The notes: a model not told the origin generated them from the letters alone. Positions 33,999 to 43,703 are shown, counted from the stretch's first letter. The stretch is DNA of 64,000 bases from Candidatus Nanopelagicales bacterium (GCA_037045355.1 JBAOHO010000016.1:1-64000), one strand, 5' to 3'. Made by a program: numbers and translations.

Positions 33999-35579
33999 TC
34001 AGGCGTCGGCAACCTTGGACGCGCGGATTTCGTGACCCGCGCTCGTGAGGCACTTGCCGGTCTTGAGGTCGAACTTCCATCCGTGGAGCATGCACTGCAA
34101 AGTGTCGTCCTCGATGTGACCGAACCTGGTGAGATCAGCCTTGAGGTGGGGGCAGCGCCGCTGCAGCACCCAGCCGTCGAGTTCGATGTCCTCGGCGTCG
34201 GGTTGCTGCTCCGCGTACCAACCCTCGACGTAGTTGACGCGCTCATCGGTCAGGGTCTTGAAGAAGGTGTAGACGAACTCGTTGTACTGGCCGATCCGTT
34301 TCGCCTGGAACCGGGCGGACAAGAACAGACTGTTCACCCAGTCCGGTTCATCGGTGGCGATCAAGTACTCGATCAGACGGCGCTGGGTCTTGAACTTGTA
34401 CCGGGGCTTGTCGTCCGGCAGGGGTCGCCTGACCTTGCTGCTGACGAAGTCGAAGATAATCTCCTCGACGACTGGCGGGTCAACCCCCTCCTCGGGTGTG
34501 GCCGCGGTCAACTCGAACAGCACCGGACCACCGATGCCGTGTGACATCTGGTCGGCTTGCTCCATGATCGGCTCGACCTTGGCCTGAAGCGCCGCGAGTA
34601 CGTCGATCTCGGGATGGGCCCACGAGGCTCGCTCCTCTGCCAACACGATTCGTTGCCGTTCCTTGAACGCCTCGAGGTACTGCCGCTTGTTCTCCGTGCT
34701 GAAGAACTCCCGCACATTATCGACCGGGTGGCTGACCTCGATCGTTTCGGCTGCGACGTCCGCCCGGGTCCCGGGAAGCAGGATCACTCCGTTGTCGTAG
34801 CCCTGTTCGGCCATGAAGTCCACGAACACCTGCTGATCGGGGAAGATGTTGCCCTCGTCGCCGAAGATGTCGTTCAGGCCCCACAAGTCGTCATCGAGGA
34901 AACACGGCGGTCCCGCGATCGGGAACACCCAACTGGCTTTGATGTCTTCGATGTAGCGCAGGGATCGATCCAACTGGCGTTCCCGCTTCTGCTTGCCGAA
35001 CGCCGACTTGGCGGCCGGGGGCAAGTCGTAGACCATCGGGTACCAAATCGCGCCCGAGAACTGCAGCAAATGCGCGTGGACATGACCCAGGCGGGCGAAC
35101 GCCGACAGTTCATGCGGGCGTGAGTCGTTCTGGTTCAGCAGGCGTACGCCGTCGGTGTCCTCGATCCAGATCGAGGAGTCGCCGAGCGGCCCGTCGGTGG
35201 GTGCCGTCATCGCCTGGATCATCACCTTGGCGCCGCCGTCGAGCTCGACGACCTCCTCGTTGGGCATCCTGCGCAGGTCGGTGAAGCCCAGATCGCGCAA
35301 CTCGGTTTCCATGTCGCCGGTGGGAAAGTCCGGGTAGAGCACCACCGTGTCCTTACGAACATTCTCGGCGAGGTTCTTGGCGTCGAAGTGATCGCGATGC
35401 AGATGTGACACGTACAAGTAGTCACAGTCGCCGAGGCGACCCCAATCCAGCCCTGAGTTGTCCGGGAACGGGAACCACGATGCAAAATACGCGGGATTCA
35501 CCCACGGATCGCACAGGATCGACCCCGACCTTTCGGTTTCGATGAACATGCTCGCGTGGCCGGTCCCCGTGATCCGCAT
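33999..35579 (-). CDS. MBL-fold / Rieske [2Fe-2S] fusion protein
   Basis: The 526-residue protein joins a metallo-beta-lactamase-like domain (residues 1-250; ITGTGHASMFIE, ILCDPWVNPAYF and the metal motif VSHLHRDHFD) to a middle region of unknown fold and a C-terminal Rieske domain of about 90 residues with CPHLKADL and CMLHGWKFDLKTG (C-x-H ... C-x2-H). The pairing recalls CMP-N-acetylneuraminate hydroxylase, but there the Rieske domain is N-terminal, so the order here is reversed. An oxygenase or electron-transfer role on a phosphorylated or sugar substrate can be guessed only. GAGAGG precedes the ATG at 35579. Confidence 0.85.
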   Translation of the reverse strand: MRITGTGHASMFIETERSGSILCDPWVNPAYFASWFPFPDNSGLDWGRLGDCDYLYVSHLHRDHFDAKNLAENVRKDTVVLYPDFPTGDMETELRDLGFTDLRRMPNEEVVELDGGAKVMIQAMTAPTDGPLGDSSIWIEDTDGVRLLNQNDSRPHELSAFARLGHVHAHLLQFSGAIWYPMVYDLPPAAKSAFGKQKRERQLDRSLRYIEDIKASWVFPIAGPPCFLDDDLWGLNDIFGDEGNIFPDQQVFVDFMAEQGYDNGVILLPGTRADVAAETIEVSHPVDNVREFFSTENKRQYLEAFKERQRIVLAEERASWAHPEIDVLAALQAKVEPIMEQADQMSHGIGGPVLFELTAATPEEGVDPPVVEEIIFDFVSSKVRRPLPDDKPRYKFKTQRRLIEYLIATDEPDWVNSLFLSARFQAKRIGQYNEFVYTFFKTLTDERVNYVEGWYAEQQPDAEDIELDGWVLQRRCPHLKADLTRFGHIEDDTLQCMLHGWKFDLKTGKCLTSAGHEIRASKVADA

Positions 35580-35783
35580 GACTGGTCCTCTCCGCTCTCG
35601 GTCCGCCGCCCGGCCATCCGGTCCATCCCCGGTCCGCCCCGATCTGTCCTTCGACCGGTCAGCCCCTCGAACCCGGCCCAAACTACCCCACGCCGCCGGT
35701 GTCCTCGACAGGACCAAGGTCCCCTTCTTGCGACTCGGGGCGACTGATTCGCTGCTCCAAGTCGCGGACTGGCGGCCGACCAA

Positions 35784-35789
35784 TAGACT
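35784..35789 (+). promoter_or_regulatory. Possible -10 box upstream of the CheB-CheR hub
   Basis: TAGACT lies about 58 bases before the GTG of the hub protein. The 268-bp gap between the two divergent genes (35580-35847) must hold both promoters; nothing else stands out in it. Confidence 0.3.
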
Positions 35790-35847
35790 CGAGGTGACCC
35801 TGGTTTTCGGACTCTCCACTGGGGCAGCAGACCGACAAGGACGGGGA

Positions 35848-38800
35848 GTGAGCAGCGAATCGCAAGGCAACGTCCGACTCGGCACCCGGCCCGAATCGAC
35901 TCACGCGGGCACCTTCCACATCGTCGGTGTCGGATCGAGTGCGGGTGGGCTGGAGGCGCTCCAAGAACTCGTCCGCAATGTCCCGGTGGGTCTTCCTTTG
36001 GCCATCTTGGTCGCGCAACACCTGGCCCCCCAGCACAAGAGTCTTCTGGCTGAGCTTCTCGGGCGCCAGACTGCGCTCAACGTTCACGTTGCCGAGGACG
36101 GCGCAGAGCCCCGCGCCGGCACTGTCTACGTGTGTCCCCCCAACGCCGACCTCGTGATTCAAGACGGCGTCATCCGACTCCATCCGCCGGCTGATGCTCC
36201 CGGACCCCGGCCGTCCGTGGATGCCCTGCTCGCGTCACTGGCCGCCGGCTTTGGGGAACAGTCGGTCGGAGTGATCTTGTCCGGGACAGGTTCCGACGGC
36301 GCTTACGGGATGCGCGCCATCCAGGCGGCTGGAGGGCTGACCATCGCCCAGGACCCCAGCACGGCGAAGTACGCATCCATGCCCCGAGCGGCCATCGACG
36401 CGGGAATTGTGGACCGGATCGCCGCGCCTGCGGAGATCGGGGAACTCCTCACCCAACTGATCGCGGGCGACCTCGACCAACTTCCCGACGAGTCGGCTGT
36501 CCCCGAATCCCTCGTGAAGCGGATCTTGTCGTCGCTGCACTCCCAGACCGGTGTCGACTACTCCTCGTACAAGGATTCGACCATCCGACGCCAGATCGCG
36601 CGCCGGATGGCGGTGTTGCAGATCGCGGACCAGAGTGACTACCTGACGTATCTGCTGTCCGAACGAGCCGAGGCACGCGTGCTGGGCCAGAACATGCTGG
36701 TGTCCGTCACGTCTTTCTACCGGGACCCCGCCGCGTGGGACAACCTGTCCAAGGTGCTGGGCAACGATCTGACCCGCGCCGCCGAAGCCGAACCACTGCG
36801 GCTCTGGGTCCCGGGTTGTGCCACAGGTGAGGAGGCGTACACGCTGGCGATGATCGCCGCACGGGCCCTGGGCTTCCCCGCTGATCTCACGGGTCGATTG
36901 AAGGTCTTCGCCACCGACCTCGACGACACAGCACTGGAGATCGCCCGCCGCGGCATCTACCCGGCCTCGGCCGCCGATCGGCTGCCACGAGACCTACGGG
37001 ATCACTACACCGAGGTTCTCGGCAGCAACATGGTGATGAAGCCACAACTGAAGGAATGTGTCGTCTTCGCCCGGCACAACCTCGCGGTCGATCCCCCGTT
37101 CCTCCGCGTCGACATCGTGTCGTGCCGCAATCTCCTGATCTATTTCGAACAGGAGTTGCAGGACTCAGTGCTGCGCACTTTGCACTTCTCTCTCAAGCCG
37201 GGTGGTCTGCTGCAACTCGGCACGTCCGAGGGGGTCGGGTACCTCAGCGATGAGTTCCCCGCCGTCAATCCCAAGCAACGCCTGTATCGCCGGGGCCGAA
37301 CTCCCGTGGATCCCCCACGACTCAGCGGATTGTCCACACCGCGCCCCAGATCCCAGGTGCCCCTCAACCACTCGGCACGCAGCGACGAGAACCAAGTACT
37401 GCGCGACTCCCTGCTTCGAGCGCTCGCACCGCCGTCGCTCGTCGTCAACGAGAACGGCAACCTCGTTCAGGTACTCGGGGACGTGTCGCGTTACTGCCAG
37501 TTCCCCGAAGGCGACATCGATATGTCGGTGACCTCTCTCGTGCGGCGAGGACTACTCCCCGAAGTGCGCAGGCTCATGGCACAGGTCCGGGCGTCCGGCG
37601 TGTCCACCCACGGTGTCCCCATCAAGTTCGACGACGGTGGTCCTGACGTCCAGGTGGTCGTGCGACCCGCCGCCAGCAGCCTCGGTGCGTTCCTCCTGGT
37701 CAGTTTCACCGACGCCGCGGAACCCGATGATTCGGCGGCGTCGCTCACGCCGGGATCGGGCGCCGACCCTGTGGGCCTTCAGGCTGAACTGGACAGCACC
37801 CGCGAGGCATTGCAGTCCACGATCGAGGAACTGGAGACCTCGAACGAAGAGCTGCAGGCGATGAACGAGGAGATGATGGCCTCGACAGAGGAACTCCAGG
37901 CGTCCAACGAGGAACTGGAGACCATCAACGAGGAGCTGCAGGCGTCCAACGAGGAACTCGGGACCCTGAACGAGGAACTGCAGGTCCGGACCCGTGAGTT
38001 GGCTGACGCCAACCTCGACTTGCGCAACATCCAAGAGGCCATCAGCCAGGCCCTGATCCTGGTCGACAAGGACGCCTGCGTCACCCGCTACTCACCGCTG
38101 GCGGTCCGCCTGTTCGCTCTCATCGAAGACGACATCGGGACCCGACTCGATCACATCGGGACGACGGTTCCCCTGCCCCAACTGCGTGACACGTTGCGTC
38201 ACGTCATCACCGCGGGCACTACCGAGATCATCACCGCCAGCGGCGAGGACACCGACTACCAGATCGTGATCTCCGCCTGGCGCAACGAATCCGGTGAGAT
38301 CGGTGGGGCGGTCCTGTCGATCAACGACATCACCAGCACCCGAGCGAGCCGTCGGGCTGCGGAGCAGACCGATGATGACTTGGTGCTGATCTCGAGCCAG
38401 TTGGGGGTGGCGGCATGGACCCGACGTCGGGGGGATGGCGCGCTGGTCTCGATCGGCTCCGAAGCCGCCAATCTCCTGGGGGTGCCTCCCGCGGAACTGG
38501 TGAAGGACCCCCAGTCATGGGTGCGCAATGTACTCGCCGAGGACCTCGACACGGCGCGCCGATGCGCAGATCCGGACCGCCCGATCAGGTTGCAGTACCG
38601 CACGCTGTTCAACGGGCAGATGCGAACGATCGTCGACATCCTCCACGACAGCCCTGGTGATGTCACGGCGGAACTCGTGGGGACGATCAGGGATGTCACC
38701 GAGGCCGCCCGGATGCTGCGCCACTCCACTGACTCGGACGCCATGGTCACCGCCACGTTCGCCATTCCGGGCCAACTGACGGTGTTCGTCGATCGCACGG

Positions 38801-40404
38801 GCGAGGTTCTGCGCACCGGTGCCGAGTGCGAGGAGTATCTCGGGGTACCGCCTGAACTGCTCGTCGGGCGCCGTCTGACGGAACTGTGTGTGAGCAGCGA
38901 TCGATCAGCGCTGTCACGGTGGTTGGCGGGGCTCACCGAGAAGTCGGAAGACAGCATCGAGATCGGAAGCGTCGACCGCGACGGCCGGATTCGGAAGTTG
39001 GCGCTGCACGGGGCGCCAGTGGCGCTGTCCCATGGCACCGAGTTGCTCGTGACGATGCGCAACGTCACCGCCGAACGAGCCGAACGCGAGGTGCTACGTC
39101 GCCGCAACAGCGTCGACAACCTGACGGGGCTGACGAGTCGGTCGACATTCACCACTCTCCTCAACTCCAAGGTCAACCAGGCGAAACGTGACAGTACCGG
39201 GCTGGCGCTCCTGTGGCTCGACCTCGACGGATTCAAGGACATCAACGATCGTTATGGCCATGCAGCCGGTGACGAGGCTCTCGCGGAGGTGTCGGCCCGA
39301 CTTCGCAATGCGGTACGCGGCTTCGACACCTTGGCACGGGTAGGAGGCGACGAGTTCTGCCTCTTGGTCGATGATGTCCGGCAACTGGATCAGCTCGACT
39401 TCGTCGCCGAACGACTCCTGCACTCCTTGCGCAGCCCGCTGGACGTCGGTTCCGCCACATGCCACGTCACGGGCTCGATCGGTATCGCGCTATACCCGAG
39501 TGACGCAGCGAATGTCGAGGATCTGCTCCTGGCCGCGGACACCGCGATGTACGCCGCCAAGGCCGAAGGCGGCGATCGATTCAAGTTCCATCTTGTGGGG
39601 ATGCAGGCACAGACGGAGGAACGGGCCCGCCAACGTCACGACCTCGCCGAAGCGATCCGCTCGGAGGCGTTCACGATGCGCTACCAGCCGATCCTCGACC
39701 TTGCCGACAATCGTCTCTTCGCCGCCGAGGCTCTGGTGCGGCGCCGTTTGAGCGATGGGCAACTGCAGGAAGCTGGAGCGTTCATCGAGACCGCTGAGCA
39801 CAGTGGACAGATCCGGCAGCTCGGCAGACTCGTTCTCAAACTCGTGGGGAACGACCTGGTCGGCTTCGACCGACCGCCTGCGCCTTTGGCCGTGAACATG
39901 TCACCCGCGGAACTGAACGACCCTTCGCTTCCCACTTTCCTGCGGCAGACCGAGTTGCTGGGCCTTGTGCCAGATCTCATCATCGAGGTCACCGAGCATC
40001 TGCTATTGGAACCCCGCAGCGTCGGCATGCAGACACTCGGTCTCCTGCGCAGCATGGGTGCGCGAATCTGGCTGGACGACTATGGCACCGGATTCTCGAA
40101 TATGAGTTCGCTGGGCCAACTCGAACCCGAGGTCTTGAAGATCGACAGGTCCTTCATCTCGCAGGCCGCGGGTGGCGATTCCCGCGGTCTAGCCTTCCTC
40201 GAGTCAGCGCGTGCTCTCGGCGAGTCACTAGGGTGCCGCGTGCTGGCAGAGGGCGTCGAGGACGAGCGACACCTCGAGGTTGTGCTCGACTCCGGGATCA
40301 ACCTGATCCAGGGATACCTGATCGGCCGGCCCATGCCTCCCTCTGCCCTGACAGGGTGGACATCACCACTGCCGTCGACCCTCGCAGCCACTCAGGACGC
40401 GTGA
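35848..40404 (+). CDS. CheB-CheR-coiled coil-PAS-GGDEF-EAL hub protein
   Basis: The 1518-residue protein fuses chemotaxis adaptation enzymes to c-di-GMP enzymes. CheB methylesterase (about 22-205) keeps Ser31 in GSSAGG, His58 in VAQHLAPQH and Asp150 in GTGSDG, but has no receiver domain. CheR methyltransferase (about 225-490) has the SAM loop WVPGCATGEEAY at 320-331. A linker and a long coiled coil of repeated ELQ/SNEEL heptads (about 645-725) follow. Next come PAS-like domains (about 725-1080), GGDEF (1166-1170, with the inhibitory RxxD site at 1157-1160) and EAL (1294-1296, with DDYGTGFSNMSSL later). Both c-di-GMP motifs look catalytic. The GTG start follows AAGGA. It is coupled (TGATG) to a B12-binding protein. 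Open frame upstream is antisense to the MBL-Rieske gene. Confidence 0.9.
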   Translation: MSSESQGNVRLGTRPESTHAGTFHIVGVGSSAGGLEALQELVRNVPVGLPLAILVAQHLAPQHKSLLAELLGRQTALNVHVAEDGAEPRAGTVYVCPPNADLVIQDGVIRLHPPADAPGPRPSVDALLASLAAGFGEQSVGVILSGTGSDGAYGMRAIQAAGGLTIAQDPSTAKYASMPRAAIDAGIVDRIAAPAEIGELLTQLIAGDLDQLPDESAVPESLVKRILSSLHSQTGVDYSSYKDSTIRRQIARRMAVLQIADQSDYLTYLLSERAEARVLGQNMLVSVTSFYRDPAAWDNLSKVLGNDLTRAAEAEPLRLWVPGCATGEEAYTLAMIAARALGFPADLTGRLKVFATDLDDTALEIARRGIYPASAADRLPRDLRDHYTEVLGSNMVMKPQLKECVVFARHNLAVDPPFLRVDIVSCRNLLIYFEQELQDSVLRTLHFSLKPGGLLQLGTSEGVGYLSDEFPAVNPKQRLYRRGRTPVDPPRLSGLSTPRPRSQVPLNHSARSDENQVLRDSLLRALAPPSLVVNENGNLVQVLGDVSRYCQFPEGDIDMSVTSLVRRGLLPEVRRLMAQVRASGVSTHGVPIKFDDGGPDVQVVVRPAASSLGAFLLVSFTDAAEPDDSAASLTPGSGADPVGLQAELDSTREALQSTIEELETSNEELQAMNEEMMASTEELQASNEELETINEELQASNEELGTLNEELQVRTRELADANLDLRNIQEAISQALILVDKDACVTRYSPLAVRLFALIEDDIGTRLDHIGTTVPLPQLRDTLRHVITAGTTEIITASGEDTDYQIVISAWRNESGEIGGAVLSINDITSTRASRRAAEQTDDDLVLISSQLGVAAWTRRRGDGALVSIGSEAANLLGVPPAELVKDPQSWVRNVLAEDLDTARRCADPDRPIRLQYRTLFNGQMRTIVDILHDSPGDVTAELVGTIRDVTEAARMLRHSTDSDAMVTATFAIPGQLTVFVDRTGEVLRTGAECEEYLGVPPELLVGRRLTELCVSSDRSALSRWLAGLTEKSEDSIEIGSVDRDGRIRKLALHGAPVALSHGTELLVTMRNVTAERAEREVLRRRNSVDNLTGLTSRSTFTTLLNSKVNQAKRDSTGLALLWLDLDGFKDINDRYGHAAGDEALAEVSARLRNAVRGFDTLARVGGDEFCLLVDDVRQLDQLDFVAERLLHSLRSPLDVGSATCHVTGSIGIALYPSDAANVEDLLLAADTAMYAAKAEGGDRFKFHLVGMQAQTEERARQRHDLAEAIRSEAFTMRYQPILDLADNRLFAAEALVRRRLSDGQLQEAGAFIETAEHSGQIRQLGRLVLKLVGNDLVGFDRPPAPLAVNMSPAELNDPSLPTFLRQTELLGLVPDLIIEVTEHLLLEPRSVGMQTLGLLRSMGARIWLDDYGTGFSNMSSLGQLEPEVLKIDRSFISQAAGGDSRGLAFLESARALGESLGCRVLAEGVEDERHLEVVLDSGINLIQGYLIGRPMPPSALTGWTSPLPSTLAATQDA

Positions 40405-41435
40405 TGGGGCACGTCCCCCGCCTTGTTCCCCGCTCTGTGTTCGCCGACTACATGTCGGCACTGCGCGCGGGTGACTCGCGGCGCGCTATCCGTGCGGTGC
40501 TCTCGCTGAATGACCTCGGATTCTCCGTCGACGAGGTCATCGCGGATCTCATCGCGCCGGCTCAGGAGGACATCGGGACCGGCTGGCAAACGGCTGCGGT
40601 GTCCATCGCCGAGGAGCACCAGGCCACCGCGATCGCCGAATCCGCTCTGGCTGCCCTGCTATCCGCGCAGGTTCCCGAGTCGGTCCAAACCGTAGGCAAA
40701 GTGGTCTTGTGCGGAGCCGAGAACGAGTGGCACTCCATCGCCACCCGCATGGTTGCGGTCACCTGGAGTCATCTCGGCTGGGATGTGCGCTTGATCATCC
40801 CGTCGGCGCCCGCTCAGGATGTCGCTGAACTACTGGGCGGCTCCGATGCCTTCCTGGCGGGAGTGTCGTGCGCCATGTCCGCCAACCTGTTCGGCGCCTG
40901 GCGCATGATCTCGGCACTGCGAGCTCAGGGCTGCTGGGTGGTGGTGGGAGGTCGCGGTTTCGCCGGCCCCACATCGTCGATCGCACGCGCACTGGGCGCG
41001 GATTCACACTGCGCGGATGCTCAGATTGCCGACGAGCGCCTGCGTCAGCTCCTTGCCCACGGCTCACCCGGCAAGCGGCCGGCGGCAACTCCGAGCGGTG
41101 ATGCCGCCGAGGCCAGCGCGCTCAGTGCTTCATCGACTCGTTTCGTCGCTGACTGCGTGGACCTCGGCGATGCCCTCCGCCCAGGGCTGTTGGCGAGCGA
41201 TCTCAGCAGGGCTCAGGCCCGTGACGATATCGCTCTGCTGGTCCGCGCACTCGTCTCCACAGTGCTTCTGGACCAACAATCCATCCTCGCTGACCACCTC
41301 GCGTGGTATCGCCTGTTGCTCGGCAGTTCCGGCAACGACCCGGATGTGGCCGAACTGTGGGTCGATGTCATGCGGCGTCGCTGCCCCAGCGTCTTCCCCG
41401 CCGCGAGCGCCCACTTGGCCGCGATCCCGACGTAG
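40404..41435 (+). CDS. Cobalamin-binding protein with W-x9-EH photoreceptor signature
   Basis: The 343-residue protein has a helical B12-cap domain (about 10-90), then a Rossmann B12-binding domain (about 97-225) and a helical C-terminal region. Trp61 followed by Glu71-His72 gives exactly W-x9-EH, the signature of CarH/LitR-type AdoCbl light sensors, and 'ENEWHSIATRM' supplies His110 as possible lower axial ligand (E-x-H with Ala replacing the usual Gly). WVVVGGRGF is the GG turn. Unlike CarH there is no MerR-type DNA-binding domain. Its ATG overlaps the TGA of the CheB-CheR-GGDEF-EAL gene, so it is probably a partner of that protein. It could instead sense B12 level. Confidence 0.8.
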   Translation: MGHVPRLVPRSVFADYMSALRAGDSRRAIRAVLSLNDLGFSVDEVIADLIAPAQEDIGTGWQTAAVSIAEEHQATAIAESALAALLSAQVPESVQTVGKVVLCGAENEWHSIATRMVAVTWSHLGWDVRLIIPSAPAQDVAELLGGSDAFLAGVSCAMSANLFGAWRMISALRAQGCWVVVGGRGFAGPTSSIARALGADSHCADAQIADERLRQLLAHGSPGKRPAATPSGDAAEASALSASSTRFVADCVDLGDALRPGLLASDLSRAQARDDIALLVRALVSTVLLDQQSILADHLAWYRLLLGSSGNDPDVAELWVDVMRRRCPSVFPAASAHLAAIPT

Positions 41436-41471
41436 TCTGTCCCCACCACCAGTCGCCGGAGGAGTTCCACC

Positions 41472-42958
41472 ATGCCCAGCACACAGCAGACCTTCGAATC
41501 CCGCTCTCCGGCCGACGGCCGCGTGGTCGCCACGTTCCCCGTCATGGACGCGGATGCGGTGGCGGAAACTGTCGACCGGGCCCGGATCGCAGCGCATTGG
41601 TGGGGGGGATTGTCGTTCGCAGAACGGCGCCGCTACCTGATGCGCTTCAAGGGCATCATGGCGCGCCGGGCCGACGAGTTGGCGGAACTGGTGCACCAAG
41701 AGAACGGCAAGCCGACCGACGACGCGCTGCTCGAGATCCTGTTGTCGATCGAGCACATCAACTGGGCTGCCAAGAACGCCGAGCGTGTCCTGCGACAGCG
41801 CCGAGTCCGCACCGGACTGTTGTCGGCCAACCAGGATGCCCGTCTGAGTTATCAGCCCTTGGGCGTCGTCGGAATCATCGGCCCATGGAACTACCCCGTG
41901 TTCACTCCCATGGGGTCGATCGTCTACGCACTGGCGGCGGGCAACGCGATTGTCTACAAGCCCTCGGAGCACACCCCGGCGGTCGGCAAGTGGGTGGTCG
42001 ATGCGCTCGCCGAGGCAATCCCGGAACAGCCGGTGGCGCAGTTGATCACCGGCGCCGGCGAGACTGGCGCCTACCTGTGTCGCAGCGGTGTCGACAAGAT
42101 CGCGTTCACCGGTTCCGGTGCGACTGGGCGCAAGGTGTTCCGCGAGTGCGCCGAGACGCTCACGCCCGTCAGCCTGGAACTGGGCGGCAAGGATGCCGTA
42201 CTTGTCGACGCCAGCGCAGATCTCGACCGTGCCGCGGACGCCGTCACGTTCGGCGCGTACCACAACGCCGGTCAGACCTGTGCCGGCGTCGAGCGCGTGT
42301 ATGTGCACGAGGCCGTGTACCACGAGTTCGTCGATCGGGTGGCGAGCCGGGTCCGGGCACTGACTCCCGGCACCAGTCGGACATCCACCTACGGCCCCAT
42401 GACCATGGCCAAGCAGATCGACGTCGTACGGCGCCACGTACTGGACGCGATGGCCCGCGGTGGCGAGGCCGTGGTCGGTGGGCCCGAGTCCATCGGAGAT
42501 GCCGTGATCGGGCCTGTGCTGCTCACCAACGTCCCCGAGGACTCGTCAGCGGTCACCGAAGAGACTTTCGGCCCAGTCATCGTGGTCAACCCCGTTCGTG
42601 ATCTCAACGAGGGAGTGGATCGATCCAACGCGTCCTCCTACGGGCTCAGCGCCGCGATCTTCGGCAAGGACCGCCGTGCGATGGAGGAGGCCGCCCAGCG
42701 ACTTCGGACCGGTTCGGTCACCATGAATGCCTGGGTGATCAATGCCGGGGTTCCCGCACTGCCCTGGGGGGTAACGGGGAGTCGGGCTTCGGCCGGATCC
42801 ACGGTGACGAGGGACTGCGCGAGTTCGCGCGGACCAAGTCGACGACCCGGGAGCGGTTCCCGCTTCCGGTAGCGCTCACTTTGACGAACTTCCAGCGCCA
42901 CCCCCAGGCTGCGGACCTGGTGCGCCGGACGTTCAAGCTCGTGCACGGCCGGTTGTAG
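41472..42958 (+). pseudogene. Aldehyde dehydrogenase, one frameshift near the C-terminus
   Basis: The NAD(P)-dependent aldehyde dehydrogenase is intact from MPSTQQTFESRSPADG through the cofactor site GIIGPWNYPVF, KPSEHTP, FTGSGATGRKV, the catalytic Glu in LELGGKDAVLV and the nucleophile Cys in NAGQTCAGVERV. After PALPWGG, at a run of six G near 42766-42771, the frame slips. The next frame continues correctly with ESGFGRIHGDEGLREFARTK to ...TFKLVHGRL. The damaged spot is the C-terminal end only, and the motif PxGGxxxSGFGR is fully legible across the shift, so a homopolymer sequencing error is the simplest reading. The real protein would be about 495 residues. nucS starts two bases after its stop. 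Confidence 0.85.
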
Positions 42959-42960
42959 GG

Positions 42961-43629
42961 ATGCGGCTGCTCATCGCCGACTGCTCGGTCGACTACGCCG
43001 GTCGGCTGGCCGCGCATCTGCCGCCGGCCACACGTCTGATCATGCTCAAGGGCGATGGGTCTGTGCTGATTCACAGCGACGGAGGCTCCTACAAGCCGCT
43101 GAACTGGATGACGGCGCCGTGCACGATCAACGAGCCACCGGGGGGCAACGGCGCATGGGTCGTGACCAACAAGAAGGGCGACGAGAAGTTGGTCATCACG
43201 GTCACAAAGCTGCACCACGATTCATCCCACGACCTGGGCATCGACCCGGGGCTGGTCAAGGATGGCGTCGAGGCCCACTTGCAGACCCTGCTCGCCGGGC
43301 AACTCGCCCCCCTCGGCGAGGGCTACTCACTGATCCGCCGTGAGTTCGCCACCGCGATCGGACCGGTGGACCTGCTCTGCCGCGATGCCTCAGGAAGAAC
43401 GGTGGCCGTGGAGATCAAGCGACGTGGCGAGATCGACGGAGTGGAACAACTGACCCGCTATCTCGACCTGCTCAACCGGGACCCACTACTGGCGCCCGTA
43501 AGCGGCGTGTTCGCCGCCCAGGAGATCAAGCCACAAGCCCGCACACTGGCACAGGACCGCGGAATCAGGTGTGTCGTGCTCGACTACGACGCGATGCGCG
43601 GCATCGACGACGGCATGAAACTGTTCTGA
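42961..43629 (+). CDS. nucS: Endonuclease NucS (mismatch-specific)
   Basis: The 222-residue protein is a full NucS/EndoMS. The N-terminal domain starts MRLLIADCSVDYAGRL, as in mycobacterial NucS. The C-terminal RecB-like nuclease has GPVDLLCRDASGRTVAVEIKRRG (Asp and E-x-K), 'EQLTRYLDLLN' and PQARTLAQDRGIRCVVLDYD. NucS carries out mismatch repair in actinobacteria that lack MutS/MutL and works with the beta clamp. It follows the aldehyde dehydrogenase gene by two bases, so it may be read from that transcript. Confidence 0.95.
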   Translation: MRLLIADCSVDYAGRLAAHLPPATRLIMLKGDGSVLIHSDGGSYKPLNWMTAPCTINEPPGGNGAWVVTNKKGDEKLVITVTKLHHDSSHDLGIDPGLVKDGVEAHLQTLLAGQLAPLGEGYSLIRREFATAIGPVDLLCRDASGRTVAVEIKRRGEIDGVEQLTRYLDLLNRDPLLAPVSGVFAAQEIKPQARTLAQDRGIRCVVLDYDAMRGIDDGMKLF

Positions 43630-43639
43630 AAGCCGACTG

Positions 43640-43703
43640 CCGCGGTGACTCCGACCGCCTCGGTGACTCCGACCGCCGCGGTGACCCCGACCGCCTCAGT
43701 GAC
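43640..43703 (+). repeat. Minisatellite, three and a half 18-bp units
   Basis: CCGCGGTGACTCCGACCG, CCTCGGTGACTCCGACCG and CCGCGGTGACCCCGACCG follow one another and end in a partial CCTCAGTGAC. It begins ten bases after the nucS stop. The partial unit supplies the stop codon of the small minus-strand ORF next to it. Confidence 0.9.

Noticed and set aside
35458..35847. N-terminal extension of the CheB-CheR hub by 130 residues
   Set aside because: The region overlaps the start of the divergent MBL-Rieske gene and shows no domain; the CheB domain starts shortly after the GTG at 35848.
41472..42958. Programmed ribosomal frameshift in the aldehyde dehydrogenase
   Set aside because: A slip at six G in the middle of a conserved motif is better explained by an indel; no stimulatory structure or family precedent is known to me.
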